Origin: Lumbricus terrestris
Lineage: Eukaryota; Annelida; Clitellata; Crassiclitellata; Lumbricidae
Assembly (NCBI GenBank): GCA_949752735.1
Contig: OX457043.1
Coordinates: 36,419,105 to 36,483,104 of the forward strand
DNA length: 64,000 nt
Direction: 5' to 3'
Shown: in pieces, positions 39,809-52,160 of the stretch
Layout of the letters: every line of letters begins with the position of its first letter
Position numbering within the stretch: position 1 is the first letter of the stretch
Notes under the pieces: generated by a model
What the model was told of the DNA's origin: nothing
The model's input: only the letters and a program-made list of their open reading frames with translations
The model's database searches: none
Translations under genes and position numbers: made by a program

Positions 39809-40689
39809 TTATGTCGTCATTCGGTCTTCGACACTATATAGTTTTGCCTTTTATTTAAGGCAGCCATATTGTTTTGTAACCAGGCACTCAGTCAGGATTG
39901 TAGGCATAGGCTATGTAAAGGGCTATACTGCTATAGGCCTTTCTTACAGTTTACATCTGGCAGGTTAACAATTATAGTCCATTCTTCTGATGCACAAGCA
40001 TTCGAACTTGAGACGCAGAAGAAAGGCAGCGCAAAGTCACAAAAGTCTGCGTTGTAAAACACTAATTACACAGTAGAATTCAAGTTCGATATGAAAATAG
40101 CATACAGTCGAATCAGTTCAAGGTCTGCCATCATAAGCCAAATTAAGTATCCTGAAAAGTCTGCTCACGAGCTTGAAGTCTTCATGCTTCCAAGGAAACC
40201 TAGTAAATGAATCAATATTAAACGAGTTTTGAATTCGACCTAAAATCAAATTTGTCTTAAAAATTACCGCAGATGCGACTATTTAAACAAGCACTGTTTA
40301 CTCCGAGTTGCCATTGACAGTGAAGACTCGATTCTGATAAGATAATATTTGGCAGACTGGTTCTCTGTTACGCTTTAAAGCAAATTAGCAAGTGAATAAT
40401 ATACTCTATCGTGCTTTAATTTGTTGGATCAATCATTTTGTATTTCATTTATAGGCCTAAGCGTAATCTAGAGATTTTTCGGAGTCAATAACAAGTCAAG
40501 TCGCGAAAACCAGCTTAGTCACAGACGCTCAGTCAACAGTCACAATGCAGATGATGCACTTAATTCTTGTTCGCATCCTCATTATAGGCTTATATCTTTG
40601 CATTGTTATCCGCATTAATTCTCGCGTTATTCTTCACATTGGTTTTCTTTACATTCTTCTTCGCGCTCTTCTTCCTTGCGTTATTTATT
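39809..40689. other. intergenic stretch between the divergent genes
   Basis: It contains repeated words such as ATTCTTC and CGCATT near 40560-40690, but no gene. The VWA3 promoter and first exon may lie between about 36.3 kb and here, but no core promoter can be recognised. Confidence 0.35.
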
Positions 40690-40905
40690 GTAGGCTAATC
40701 GTAATCGTGAATTCGCATAGCGCCACTTCGAAAGAGAAAATCCACAGAGACGCTCCCGACCTGATGGCACCAAACCACGACCAAAGAATGGTTTTCAAAC
40801 CCTTTGCCTACGGAATGTGACAAAGAAATACCAAAAAGTTCATTACGGAGATTGCTAGATAACTTATTCCAGAACAGTGGACAGACCACAGCGTGGCTTT
40901 TATGC
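40690..40905 (-). mobile_element. LINE 3' relic with GATTACG tail
   Basis: The minus strand ends GGGAGCGTCTCTGTGGATTT, TCGAAGTGGCGCTATGCGAA, TTCACGATTACGATTAG and encodes CPLFWNKLSSNLR, a LINE C-terminal remnant. Confidence 0.6.
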
Positions 40906-41435
40906 AGCACTGTAGGCTACGTAAATCGAAGTTCGAGCCATCGATCGGAACATTAAATTATATATGTAGGCCTATGGTTTCAGAGTTCAAGAAATGTTTT
41001 CTCCCCCATTTTTCAAATTTGACGAATTTCCACATTGCAATAATAGCATTTTACCTAGATTGTCATTTTAACTAAACGGCTCATCACTTCAGTGCCGATA
41101 GTAGTGGTTCATGGCTTCAAAAGTGTCTCTTCAGCTGTTTAATTTTTTGTTAAATCTTCAAACTGCAATGGTTACACATTTCTCATAATTTCATTGATGA
41201 AAGACACAGTTTACGAGTTCAACAAATGTCCTCTCCACGTTGTTTGCATGTTTGAATTTCTTCACTGCAATGGTGGCATTGCAAGACGTCATCTTAATAA
41301 AAAAAGTTGCTCATTAGCCTAATTATGGATAGACAATGGATAATTAACACACTATAAATCTAAAATGATAATAATTATATCTGAAATATTTGTGAAATAT
41401 TTGGGCATAAAACTCAACGTCCCACAGAAACCTGT

Positions 41436-41601
41436 TGCCATGCACTGCCGTCTATGGCTGTCTGGACGGGCGTCCATGCAGTCATGGACGACCGTCCTGG
41501 CAGTGATGGCCAAACAAATTATAAGTGATAGGACGGCGTCCTGCCTCGAAAATAAGTGCCAGGACGCCGTCTATGACCGTCCTGGCACACTTTAAGCCCT
41601 G
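41436..41601. mobile_element. partial MITE related to 48409-48586
   Basis: The right end ...GGCACACTTTAAGCCCTG and internal GGACGCCGTC repeats match the complete element at 48409-48586. The left end is not recognised. Confidence 0.55.
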
Positions 41602-41847
41602 ATCGAATTCACGGTAGCATTTTGTAAATAGGCCTAATGCCGAAAATTGCAGAAAATTCACGAGCCGAAATTTGCCCGAAAATCGATCGCGACAATTCGT
41701 GTGGGTTCAAGCAGGATCGATGAGAGAATTTCCTAGCCCCCAATAGTTAGAGCTTTCACGGGTCACGGATCTGTCTTAAGACTAGGACGTACTAGGCCTG
41801 TATGAGGGAATTTTTTAAAAACAAAATGAACTGATAAAAGTTCTGGC

Positions 41848-42436
41848 CAGTGGCGGCTCTAAAAGGCCATAGGGGGGCTAGCTAAGCCCCCCCTATAAAA
41901 GGCTATAAGCCCCTCTTTAAAAAAGGCCATCCGGGTTTTTTACATGCAAAACTGAAATAGGCCTATATTTCCGCAATTTCGACCAGACGACTAAAAAAAG
42001 TCGTCAGAAATTTTGGCGGATGATTTGTAGTGAAGGCAAAAGCGGCAAAGTCTAGGCCTAGTACGTCACAAATTTTGCAATTTGCACATAAACATTGCCC
42101 AGCCTGGACCCCTAAAAGTAGCCGGATGCAGTATGTTTGCCCCTCTGCCCCTTCGAGATCTCCCCGGGGCCCGGGTGCGGGCGCAAGAACAGAAACTCTA
42201 CTTTTGTACAGAGACAATTGAGACAAAATTAATTAAGGTCCATATATTAAGGTGGATCCATGCAGGGTGGGCAATTAATCCGGTCATGCCCACGTTTGAC
42301 ATTTAGGCCTACACAGAACGTGGCCCCCAAATACTGAATGTGACTTGAAAAAAGGTTATCAGATTTGAAAGTAACGTACGTAGGCCTAGGCCTATATAGT
42401 TTGCACCCATCCCCCCATGAAACTTTCTGGATACGT
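41848..42436. other. hAT-related fragments, boundaries unclear
   Basis: The start CAGTGGCGGCTCTAAAAGG and an internal GACGACTAAAAAAAGTCGTC, AGAAATTTTGGCGG match the element at 61061-61571. The right side ends in GGATACGTCACTG, a different terminal sequence. No target duplication is found, so this is probably a chimera of fragments. Confidence 0.45.
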
Positions 42437-42980
42437 CACTGCATAGACCTATAGTAATTAATTAAGTGCGCAACGCCATATTTCATTCCGGATTTATTGT
42501 TCGGGCAGAAGTAGAATATCTTGTCCCCTCCACTGCTGAAATCTTCCATACGCCGATGTCGTTCGTGACGCACCTTATAATTGCGTGTCAGAGCGAGGAA
42601 ATCTATGATCTGGAACGGCCAGCACTGACATGCACACATTACGTAGAATCTTAAACAAGTTAAACTCAATACGATTTTGCATAGGAAGCCAGCGCAGTTC
42701 CTCCTGTATAAAACTTGACATGATAATTAGGCCTGTGCTCGAACTTGACACGCCGCGGCCTAGATTAAAACTGATATAAGCTTAATGTAAGGGAAGGGCT
42801 TGTAATATAGACCCCCTAAGAAACTTTAATTGCTATTCAGAGTAGGCTACAGATGCAGCTGAATGCGTCGATTCGTTTATTCTAGGCATAACGTGACGTG
42901 AATTATGATCAAATATGAAGGAATTATTCTTTAATCTGTTCAAATAAAATTTTAAAACATTTTTTCTAAATACGTAAATT

Positions 42981-43503
42981 GGACCATATTACACGACCCT
43001 GTGTGTAATATATGGGCCGCCATTGTAAATTTCAAAACATTTTTTCTTAGCGCAGAAAGTGGCCCATATTACACGACTTTGTGTTTGTTGTATGAATGGC
43101 AGAAGCCCATATTTTACACATTCGATCACAGGCCCATATTACACACACTGGTATGCTTATGGAAAATCCGTTATAGTGTGATCAACGAATGTTTTAAATA
43201 TCAAGATAGTTGCGTTTTTATATGATGAAGAAATTCCCTACCTTCTGAGACTAAAAGGCATAGTATAACTCAAATAATAAGCCACACAACAGCTGCTGAA
43301 GTTTGATTTTTTATAAGAAATCTACATAAAAACTAAAACATTGTATAGTTTCGTGCAGAGGTTATGAGCATAGAGACACATTCAAAACAGGAAGTTGAAA
43401 TCGGTGGACGGATTCTTTCCCACAGTAAGATCTCGAGCTTTCCGCAGACGTGGTAGGTCACCGTAACGTAGGTGGGAGAAACAGTCGTGGCTCATATTAC
43501 ACA
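42981..43503. repeat. dispersed GGCCCATATTACAC words
   Basis: The word (allowing one change) occurs at 42982, 43061, 43131 and 43489, and inverted at 43003. 42950-43015 and 43028-43090 are imperfect tandem copies. Unknown identity. Confidence 0.5.
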
Positions 43504-43555
43504 CTAGCCCATAATACAAACCTTTCCCCTACGTATAGGTCATAATTATCGTCTT

Positions 43556-44036
43556 CGTCTTTTTCTTCCCCTTCCCGTCCTCTTCCCCTTCATATTATAC
43601 CCTTCCAACTTCCCTTCTCCTTGATCGATCCTTCTGCTCCTCTTGCTCGATCCTGCTCTTCCTCTCCCCTTCCCTTAATTCATCTCCTCTTCTCCTCCCT
43701 TCAGTCCCTTGCCCCTCTTCTTCTTCTTCTTCTTCTTCTTCTTCCTCCTCCTCCTCCTCCTCCTCTCCTCCACCTCTTCTTCCCTCTCCTCCTCCCCTCC
43801 ATCCTCTCCCCTCCCCTCCCCTCCTCCTCCTTCTCCATCTCCTTCTTCTTCTTCTTCTTCTTCTCTTCTTCTTCTTCTTCTTCTTCTTCTTATCATCTTT
43901 TTTGTCCTTTTTTCCTTTTGCATTCTTTACATTCTTACTCGCATTTCTTTTCTCATTCTTCTTTGCTCTTCTCTTTGCATTTTAAATTATTATCCGCATT
44001 TTCTTTACATCATTCTTCTTTGCATTCTTCTTCTTA
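43556..44036. repeat. long polypyrimidine tract (CTT/CTC)n
   Basis: About 480 bases almost free of purines on the plus strand, with (CTT)n cores at 43717-43741 and 43842-43890. The frames reading through it (poly-S/L/P, or poly-E/R on the other strand) are artefacts of composition. Confidence 0.9.
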
Positions 44037-44082
44037 AGCGTAGCCTAAATACATAGGTATGCATACATACATATTATAGATT

Positions 44083-44090
<8 letters not shown>

Positions 44091-44150
<60 letters not shown>
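44091..44150. repeat. (AT)n microsatellite
   Basis: About 55 bases of (TA)n after (TG)n and before (TATGTTTG)n. Confidence 0.9.
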
Positions 44151-44154
<4 letters not shown>

Positions 44155-44169
44155 TGTATGTTTGTATGT

Positions 44170-44384
44170 TTGTATGTGCACTTGTTATAGCGCCCCTTCA
44201 AGCTCTCTCTACTCAGAGGCGCTCCCGAATGCAGAGCGGACACTGCATCGGAGTTTCACGCCGAAGCGCTGAGCAATTGTGAGTGAAGGACTTGCCCAAG
44301 GTCCTTACGCGGCGAGGTGGATTCGAACCTCGAACCTTCCGGCTTCAAGGCAGCGACGCCACCACTAGACCACCGCGCCCCACA
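44170..44384 (-). mobile_element. full-length tRNA-derived SINE
   Basis: The minus strand starts GGGGCGCGGTGGTCTAGTGG (box A) and has GGTTCGAATCC (box B), then a central part TCACTCACAATTGCTCAGCG, and the LINE-like end GAGCGCCTCTGAGTAG, AGAGAGCTTGAAGGGGCGC. It is nearly the same as 59124-59342. Confidence 0.88.
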
Positions 44385-44454
44385 TATATATACATATATA
44401 ACACGTATAACACAAGCAATCACACTCACACATATATGATATATATATGATATA

Positions 44455-45046
44455 GGGGAGGGTGCGGCAAAACGCCCATGGGAGGTAAGATGCCCATAGG
44501 CATTATTTCAGTCAACTGAAATGCCGAATCCAAATTTTAGTTAGAACCGTTTAGTTTTATGTATTTCCGGTTGAAAGACATCCTACTTTCGTTTTCCCTG
44601 TGACCAGGTCACTCGTTATCAAGAAAAAACGATTTTTGCGAAAGCTGATGTAAGGGTTCCCATTTTTCATTAATTTGTTAAAATTACTTAGTTTCGCTTT
44701 TTCCGAAAGATCCATGCTTTGTTGGATTCATACTTATTTAGGTATGCTACATTGAACTTAAACCTGCCATTGAAGTAGTCGTTTTAGGCGAGGAGTATGG
44801 AATGTAACTACTACTGCTTGGGGGTAAGATGCTCACGGGGCTGAGCGTCTTACCCCACGTGACTGCCAGTCACGTGGGGTAAGACGCCCAGTCACTGACT
44901 GGGCGTCTTACCTCACATGACTGGACATACATACCTGCATACTACAGAAATACATATATACATTCATACATGCATGCATACATACATACATACATACATA
45001 CATACATACATACATACATACATACATACATACATACATACATACA

Positions 45047-45080
<34 letters not shown>

Positions 45081-45716
45081 CATACATACATACATACATG
45101 CATGCATGCATGCATACATACATACATACATGCGTACATACATACATGCATGCGTACATACATACATGCATGCATGCATACATATATACATACATGCGTA
45201 CATGTGCACATAAATACATGCATGCATACAAACATGCATGCATACATACAGACATGCATGCATGCATGCATGCATGCATACATGCATACATACATACATA
45301 CATACATACATACATACATGCATACATACATACATGCATGCATACATACATACATACATACATTCATGCATACATACATACATACATACATACATGCATG
45401 CAGGCATGCATGCATGCATGCATACATACGTACATGCACGTACGCTAGTCAATTATCCAGTATACATTATCATTGGGGTAAAATGCCCAGGCTATGGGCA
45501 TTTTGCCCCCTAGGTGGGGCAAAACGCCCCTTTTGGACCAAACACTTTCAGACAATTCTGTGCCTAAAGTTGAATCCATTTAAGTTTTTTTATTTAGTGA
45601 TATTGTAGCTTAAGTGCAGATGTTTATGATGAAAAAAAATTAACATCAATTGTTAATTTGCTTTGCTCTCTACACTCGGTTTTTCCTTAAGGGGGGCGTT
45701 TTGCCCCACCCTCCCC
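44455..45716. mobile_element. palindrome-rich element with GGGGAGGGTG termini and internal CATA microsatellite
   Basis: The ends GGGGAGGGTGCGGCAAAACG and CGTTTTGCCCCACCCTCCCC are inverted repeats, with TA on each side. Inside are repeated words GGGGTAAGACGCCC/GGGGCAAAACGCCC in both orientations, three strong hairpins (44845-44887, 44879-44911, 45475-45509) and about 500 bases of (CATA)n. No transposase is seen. A 43-base direct repeat (ACAAGCAATCACACTCACAC...) lies at 44412-44454 and 45724-45766 outside it. Confidence 0.75.
44927..45432. repeat. (CATA/CATG)n microsatellite
   Basis: About 500 bases of ACAT/GCAT tetranucleotides. A 4-base period opens all frames, giving apparent proteins of repeating YIHT or MYVC, which are not genes. 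Confidence 0.95.
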
Positions 45717-45744
45717 TACAAGCACAAGCAATCACACTCACACA

Positions 45745-45798
45745 TATATGATATATATATATGATATATATATGATATATATATATATGATATATATA

Positions 45799-45832
<34 letters not shown>
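45745..45832. repeat. (AT)n microsatellite with GATATATAT units
   Basis: ATGATATATATATGATATAT and onward, continuing the flanking repeat of the preceding element. Confidence 0.9.
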
Positions 45833-45835
<3 letters not shown>

Positions 45836-45954
45836 GCGCGCATGCCAGCGTGATAATGTGAGCGTGAAGTGTCTCTCTTAGTCGTTTGATTTTCTGCTGA
45901 TGATGTTCATATTCGGGCAACAGGTGCAGTCCGTCTGTCGCTCGATCTCCAGTC

Positions 45955-45998
45955 GTCGTCGTCGTCGTCGTCTGCTCATCGATGACGACGACGACGAC
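45955..45998. repeat. (GTC)n hairpin
   Basis: (CGT)6 followed after CTGCTCATCGAT by (GAC)5, able to fold back. Confidence 0.8.
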
Positions 45999-46359
45999 GT
46001 AGACCTAGTTTTGCATCTATCGATCGTCAGATGCCAATGCTATTCTTTAGAACAGTACAATAATCGACTGTATAGGTGTTATGCTAAACCTTAAATAAAC
46101 TATCTTTTGTATACTTTATGCATGAATCATGAACTGCGAATTCTAAGGTAACTATAAGATTACTGCGTCTACTACGTTTATTATGGCGCCACATTTCTAA
46201 TTTAGGGATTGTGCAGGATAACACTTTGCACGACTTCGTTTTAGCAGTTGAGGCCGGATTTGAACAGAAGGCATATTGTTTGTATACCATGATATTGAGC
46301 AGTTTATGGCTATAGTGCTCAATTCATTCATAGAAACGCCATGTATACGTAGGCTTTAG

Positions 46360-46509
46360 CATGGGCGGAGTTTGGTTTCCGTTCTTGGAGGGGCTAAAGC
46401 CTTCTTGGGGGGTTAAGCCCGGGAAAGGATACCATTGCCACGGTAAAAAATTAATCTGGGCCTTCTTGGGGGCTTAGCCCCTCCTAACCCCTGATAAACT
46501 CTGCCCATG
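46360..46509. mobile_element. 150-base hAT-like MITE with target duplication GGCTTTAG
   Basis: The ends CATGGGCGGAGTTT and AAACTCTGCCCATG are flanked by GGCTTTAG at 46352-46359 and 46510-46517. Confidence 0.88.
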
Positions 46510-46916
46510 GGCTTTAGAATGAAAAGGAAATTGCACGCATAGGCTACACACGTATGCAAACACGCATGAACACATACATGTAAGTATGGAACGGATGTAC
46601 ACATGCATGACATTACTGTACCGGTATGGCTTTATGTATGTATGTATGTATACTATATATAGACCCTTAAATTAAGTTCTCTTTGATACGATATAGCCTA
46701 TATCCACAGTTATGTACTGCTTACAAGCATAAATACAAACACACATATAATATATATATAATTATGTGTGTGTATATCAAGTGTTAATTCTTAATATATG
46801 TCATAGAATCATATTCATTATGATGTTGACTTGGTACTTTACTTTTTATTAAAGAAGTATTACTTAAATTACTTAATCATGACATTACTGATTAGCCTAT
46901 GTTTCACCTTCAACAG

Positions 46917-47053
46917 AAATTCTCAACAATGAGAGACTTTGAAAAAAATCATCTGAGATCGACCTTGAGAAAGTGGACTTACTAACCTCCTATAGTATTA
47001 AGCATACTGTCAAGTATCGCCTGCAGTCATCAGCAACAGAAAATTTCTTAGTG
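46917..47053 (+). other. possible 5' untranslated exon upstream of PHACTR
   Basis: A candidate internal exon has a good acceptor (TTCAACAG) and a good donor (GTGGTGAGT), but only a short ORF from ATG 46932 and no coding similarity. It may be a 5' UTR exon of the PHACTR gene, or chance. Confidence 0.25.
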
Positions 47054-47302
47054 GTGAGTAATAATAATTTTGATAATAAAGCGTACTTTTATACAATACT
47101 TCTCTCAATTCACCCCTATATTTAGTTTCAGATGTTGGTCATGGGAAAAGTATTTAATATTCTGCGTAATCACTGTTGTGATTTCTGTCACAATGGAGTT
47201 TGATCAAAATAGTCTTATTAAATATTAATTATAAGTGTATTATATGCTTTCTGTTGATGAACCTCTTCGTTTCATGTGCCATCAATTGATACCTTATGAT
47301 AT

Positions 47303-47368
47303 ATGTAATCGTATATATAATATAAATATATATATATATGCATATATATATATATATATATATATATT
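47303..47368. repeat. (AT)n microsatellite
   Basis: TATATATAATATAAATATAT and onward, intergenic. Confidence 0.9.
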
Positions 47369-47482
47369 AAGGTGGTTCTTAGCAGTACAGAAAAAATAAA
47401 TGTTGGATTTCTTATGGTCTCACCCCTAGATTGGTGCCAATAGGTATGAAAAGGATTTCTGCCAAATTGTAGGTAAAAATTT

Positions 47483-47556
47483 CAGAGGTGCTCCCAGCCT
47501 CTGAGTAGTTTCTTGAAGGGGCGCTATATAAATGCTCTGAATGAATGAATGAAAGA
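47483..47556 (+). mobile_element. LINE/SINE 3' tail
   Basis: CCTCTGAGTAGTTTCTTGAA, GGGGCGCTATATAAATGC and (GAAT)n, the shared 3' end only. A second tail-like end (GGCACTTTATAAATGCC) lies near 47820. Confidence 0.7.
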
Positions 47557-48408
47557 AATAGGTTTTGAGATAAGCAGAGGAGGAGAAGGAAGAGGGTATT
47601 TACCAGATCATAGAATTTGAGATTATTGAGTCAATCAGACAGCATATTCCAAAGATACGAGCCAATTGAGGTAAAGGAGCGGGACTGAGCATTCGTTGTT
47701 TAGTACGAGGAACTAGAAAAGATAAAATCTTCGTGAGGAGTGAGGTGGACCGTGGACGATGCATCTTCCCTCGTAGCCTAGCACACTGGGAACATTTCTG
47801 AACGGTTCACCCTATTAGAGGCACTTTATAAATGCCTTAATAAAACAGAATACAATTAGCCTATATACATATTCAAAGGCTTAAAGTACTGGTATGTTAT
47901 GCCCTGCCTGCATTTAAATGTGCATTTAAGTATGAATTTCTTTTATATATAAATATAAAATTATATACTAGCTGTGGCATTTGGCGATGCTTGGGAAATT
48001 TCATTTTTTTGCTCCCACCCAGCCTCACTTTGCACGTCTAGCATTCCATTGTCAAGAAAAGGAGCAGTGTCATTGTGGGAATCTCATCAAATGCCGCTTG
48101 AAAACAGCAGGCAGCTCTACTCGGAGCTCCTGAGCTGGCTTTACAGAATCTGGTAAGTCCAGTTCAGAGGAAGACTTCCTTCCACCATATGACCACAAAA
48201 GTCTCTGATGTCGACTGACACTGAGTGACAGAGGACCACACCGTCACCCATGCTCTCGACAACCCAGTGCCACCTCGATCTGTGCAACAACTCAAATCAT
48301 TTCCTATGTAAACATTTCTTCTTCATAGTAAATCTGCAGAGAAGGAATCTTAGTAAAAGAATGTATATGTGCATAATGCATATGTGTTCGGCAGAGATCT
48401 GTTTAATG

Positions 48409-48586
48409 CAGTGCTTAAAGTGTGGAAAATAAGTGCTTGGACGCCTCTTACCTTTCTAAAAGAAGTGCCTGGACGCCCCTTACCTTTCCAGGCTGTGCTG
48501 GCCAATAAGTGGCAGGACGGCGTTCAGATTTTATAATAAGTGCATGGACGCCGTCCATGACCGTCCAGCCACACTTTTAAGCCCTG
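48409..48586. mobile_element. 178-base hAT-like MITE
   Basis: The ends CAGTGCTTAAAGTGTGG and CCACACTTTTAAGCCCTG are inverted repeats. The flanks GTTTAATG and GTATAATG match at seven of eight bases. Internal GGACGCC words repeat. Confidence 0.8.
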
Positions 48587-48847
48587 GTATAATGACTGCA
48601 GATATCAAGACACTACATAACAGTGCAATTAAAAAACTCATGGAAGCACAGAAAAGTTTTCTACAAAGGGTTAAGTGGCCAAATTTCATTGAACACATTT
48701 TTTGTTTCGACTGATACAACTTGTTGGTTGTAAGGTTTGACATGTTCTTCTGTTTTTAAATCTCTTTGATTTTATTAGCTTTTGTTTGAATATACCTGTT
48801 ACTACAGCTGGAAATGTTGATACATTGATTGTTTCAATGGTTCCCTT

Positions 48848-49019
48848 ATGAAAGATGTGGTGAAGAAGAGAAGAATGGACGCCAGCATACTGAGTAGCAT
48901 GTGCAGTTCAGTACTGGGAGAACAGCGGACGAGACTGGAAGCCATCAGTCAATTCTTTAAGACTTGGACCTTCAGCAAGAAGCAAACACAAGGAAATGAA
49001 GACAAACTTCAAATGAATG
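48848..49019 (+). CDS. PHACTR: PHACTR candidate first coding exon
   Basis: The exon would start at an acceptor CTACAG ending at 48807, with two very short upstream ORFs before ATG 48848. It contains [17 protein letters not shown], like the basic aromatic patch (IFKPWKWRKKK) near the N-terminus of vertebrate PHACTRs. The donor GTTACT is weak but its phase fits exon 2. Confidence 0.4.
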
Positions 49020-50551
49020 GTTACTGTGACATGATTTTTAAGTGAATTATCCAGCATCATCATCATCATCGTCGTTGTCGTCATTATGATCATCATTATC
49101 ATCATCATCATTATCATCTTCATTATCATCATCATCATCGCTGTCGTCATTATCATCATAATCATTATCATCGTCGTAGTCGCCATCGTCATCATCATCA
49201 TCAACATTGTGATCATCCATGTTAACATACCGTTTATAGCACAGTTAGCATACCCATTTCAAATTCATTTTTTGGATCAATTGAACTGAACAGTGAACAC
49301 CTTCTGCCAAATCGTCGCCTGAGAATTATCTTGTCATATCTCCATTTTTTTTCAAATTCGGGTTTAGACTTGATTTGTAGCAAAAAATTGTTTATCTTTC
49401 ATCACTTTTAATCGTTAGGAGATCCGACAAGTCATTTTTAAGATATTCAATGAAAACTAACTATTATTTCGTCGTATCTCCAGTACCACATTCGCGGTTT
49501 AGAAGTCCAGAGAAAGATCGTCGTTGATTGGATGATAAGGAGATACGACATCAATACACTGCCCACTTCATTGTATTATTATAGTGTTGTATACATGTCC
49601 AGAAATAAAAATGTTTTTTTAAAAATGGTATTGAATTCGCGAAAATTGAAACGAACAAATTCGCAAATAATTGTGTATTGCTTTCTTTTATCATTTCATG
49701 AGTTTTTTTCGTGAGGATGACTTGCAATTGATTTAAATCCATTTCACAAAAAAATTTCACAAATTGAAATGTCCCAAAAACAATTTTAAAAGTTAATGGG
49801 CCTATTTTAAAATGAATTGTTTATGACTCACTAGCACGACTGTCCCCGATGTTGATATTTTAATGTAATGTTTGTGCCTGATTGGCCTAAAATTAATTTT
49901 TTTCAGTAAAATTTTACCAAAACTTCAACCAGAGCCGTGACTTCAACCTTGATTATCTCGGAATTCACAAAAGTGGAGGTACGCGAAGATAATTCTCAGG
50001 CGACGAAGTGTAGAGAGCATAATTGCAAGCATACCTTTGATTCCTGCATAAATTTTTATGTTTTCTGTAAGACTGGTTTTCAACCTTTTTCTAGTGAAGG
50101 AACGTATTTAAGTAAGGCAAAAGTGAACTACCTTGGTCATTATAAAAAAAGTTCACATCATTAGTGTCAGTTTTTAAACCAGGCATCCTGGTCATTATTT
50201 ACCCACAAATTGTGCCCTAACTTAATATATTCACTAGAAATTATGGTGCCTGTTTGTTTGTGTGGATGTGTGCATATATAAAAAAGAGATTTTTAGCAAG
50301 AAGTTTGTTGGTCTGCTAGTAAGTGGGCAAGTCATATCCTTAACGTTGCAGAAGATGAATTTGAAAAAACTGACTCACTGAAGGGAATTTTTACTCTCTT
50401 CCACTCCAATAAGGCTGCAACTTCATGTACGTCTGAAAAACTCAACAAAGGTAAAATTAATAGTTTCTATTCTCAACATATTGGTACTGGATATTAGCCA
50501 TAACCAATAGACATCACTCAAAAGTTGTAAATGCATATATATATACATATA

Positions 50552-50608
<57 letters not shown>

Positions 50609-52120
50609 GAGTGTTGATATTTGAGTACACAAGTTACAACTTTTGAGTGAGTCTATTTGCTATGTATATCCAGTACCTCAGTATCTCAGGGTCATTCACA
50701 GATCCATTTCTACTATGACTTGCATTTGTCTGTTCCAGAATTGATTCATGCAATTCTCTTCTAATTGACCTACCCAAAATCTGTCTATCTCCTATTCAAT
50801 ATGTCCTTAATGCTGCTGTTCGATTGATTGCTTGCCTTCCTAAATACTCCCATATATCGCCCTTGTAGCGGTATGGCCACGTTACGGCGCCATATAAATT
50901 GTCGTTATTATTATTATTATTATCATCATTTATGATCAACCAACTGCGCTGTCTTCGTATTCCAAGTATAAAGTGCCTCTAGTTGAATGTTCTGAGGCGC
51001 TCAAGACACAAGCAAGCCAGGGACATGTTGCACCGTGTAGCTCTGTTGCAAGGTACTCTTTCTTTTCAGTCACATTCTTGACACTTCATTGCTCCATTTA
51101 TATCTATCTCTTCTTTGTCCAAGGCTCAATCACAGACCCATTATCTGTACTTCCACCTCATATTCACAATGCTACTGTAAAGCCTGTAATTATTAATTCT
51201 ACTATTTGTACAGCTACCTCTCTCTTTACTTTGTTTCACTATTGTTTTATTGTTTTCCCTTTTGCACTGCTTCAAAGTACTCCTCTAAACCAGTGAATGA
51301 GACATTTGATCACATTTCTGTATCGGTTGTAAGACCTCATCTCATGCTAACTTAAACGTTGTGGCTTCCTTGGTAGTTTTAAGAAGATTTAAAAAAATTT
51401 CATATTAACATATTTGCTGTCTAATAACGTATGAAATGTTTAGAAGAGCTGTCTCTAAGAAATCTGGAGCATGACAAAGATTCAAATGAAGTCAGTGACG
51501 TGATGAAAGAAATCATTCTGAATGTTGACTTGCCTCCAGTTGGCCATACAGGTAGACCTAATGTATCTTTTAGTTCTTCCTACTCTTCCATTTTATCATC
51601 TGAACTATGAAGCATTCATCCGTTAGCACATTTGTTTTCTACAAATATGTCCTGTAATTGTAGTTACCAATAGTTGTTTAGTGAATGCCTAATCACTCAA
51701 AAGTGTTCTGCACAATTTTGTGTATTTACGGGTTGACATAAGTGGAATTTCAAGCTGTAAATATTATGGACAGAAAAGTTTGACTTGGATGGAATCCTTA
51801 CGAAAATGTGTGATTTTTTAGCAGGAGTTGCTGGTTCTTTGAATGAAGTTCAAGGAAAGTTTTCGAAATACAGCAACTGGATGTCGAAGCGGCCAGTGAT
51901 CACTGCTCGTCCAGCAGTTACTGGTTGCTATGAAGAAGTCCCAGTCCATGAACCAGACTTGACAAAGGCTCCTTTGAGGAGTGCAATGAAAGGAGCAAAG
52001 TCAACAGTCTTTCGGAGACAGCTAGAAGAGAAGCTGGCAGAAAGGAGACTACTGCAGGAGTGCCATCAAAAATCGACGTCTGTGGAAGAAAAAGCTTCCA
52101 GGTCTATACTGCAGCACTGT

Positions 52121-52160
<40 letters not shown>

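Noticed and set aside
41848..42436. A complete hAT element
   Set aside because: The left end CAGTGGCGG and right end ACGTCACTG do not pair and no target duplication is present.
43621..44056. Open frames of 138, 115 and 82 codons
   Set aside because: Polypyrimidine (CTT/CTC)n composition gives poly-Ser/Leu/Pro or poly-Glu/Arg; no coding signal.
44908..45608. Several long open frames on both strands, up to 212 codons
   Set aside because: They read through a (CATA)n tetranucleotide array; the 4-base period opens every frame and gives repeating YIHT or MYVC.
48908..49289. Isoleucine- or methionine-rich frames
   Set aside because: They arise from the (CAT)n/(ATG)n tract.
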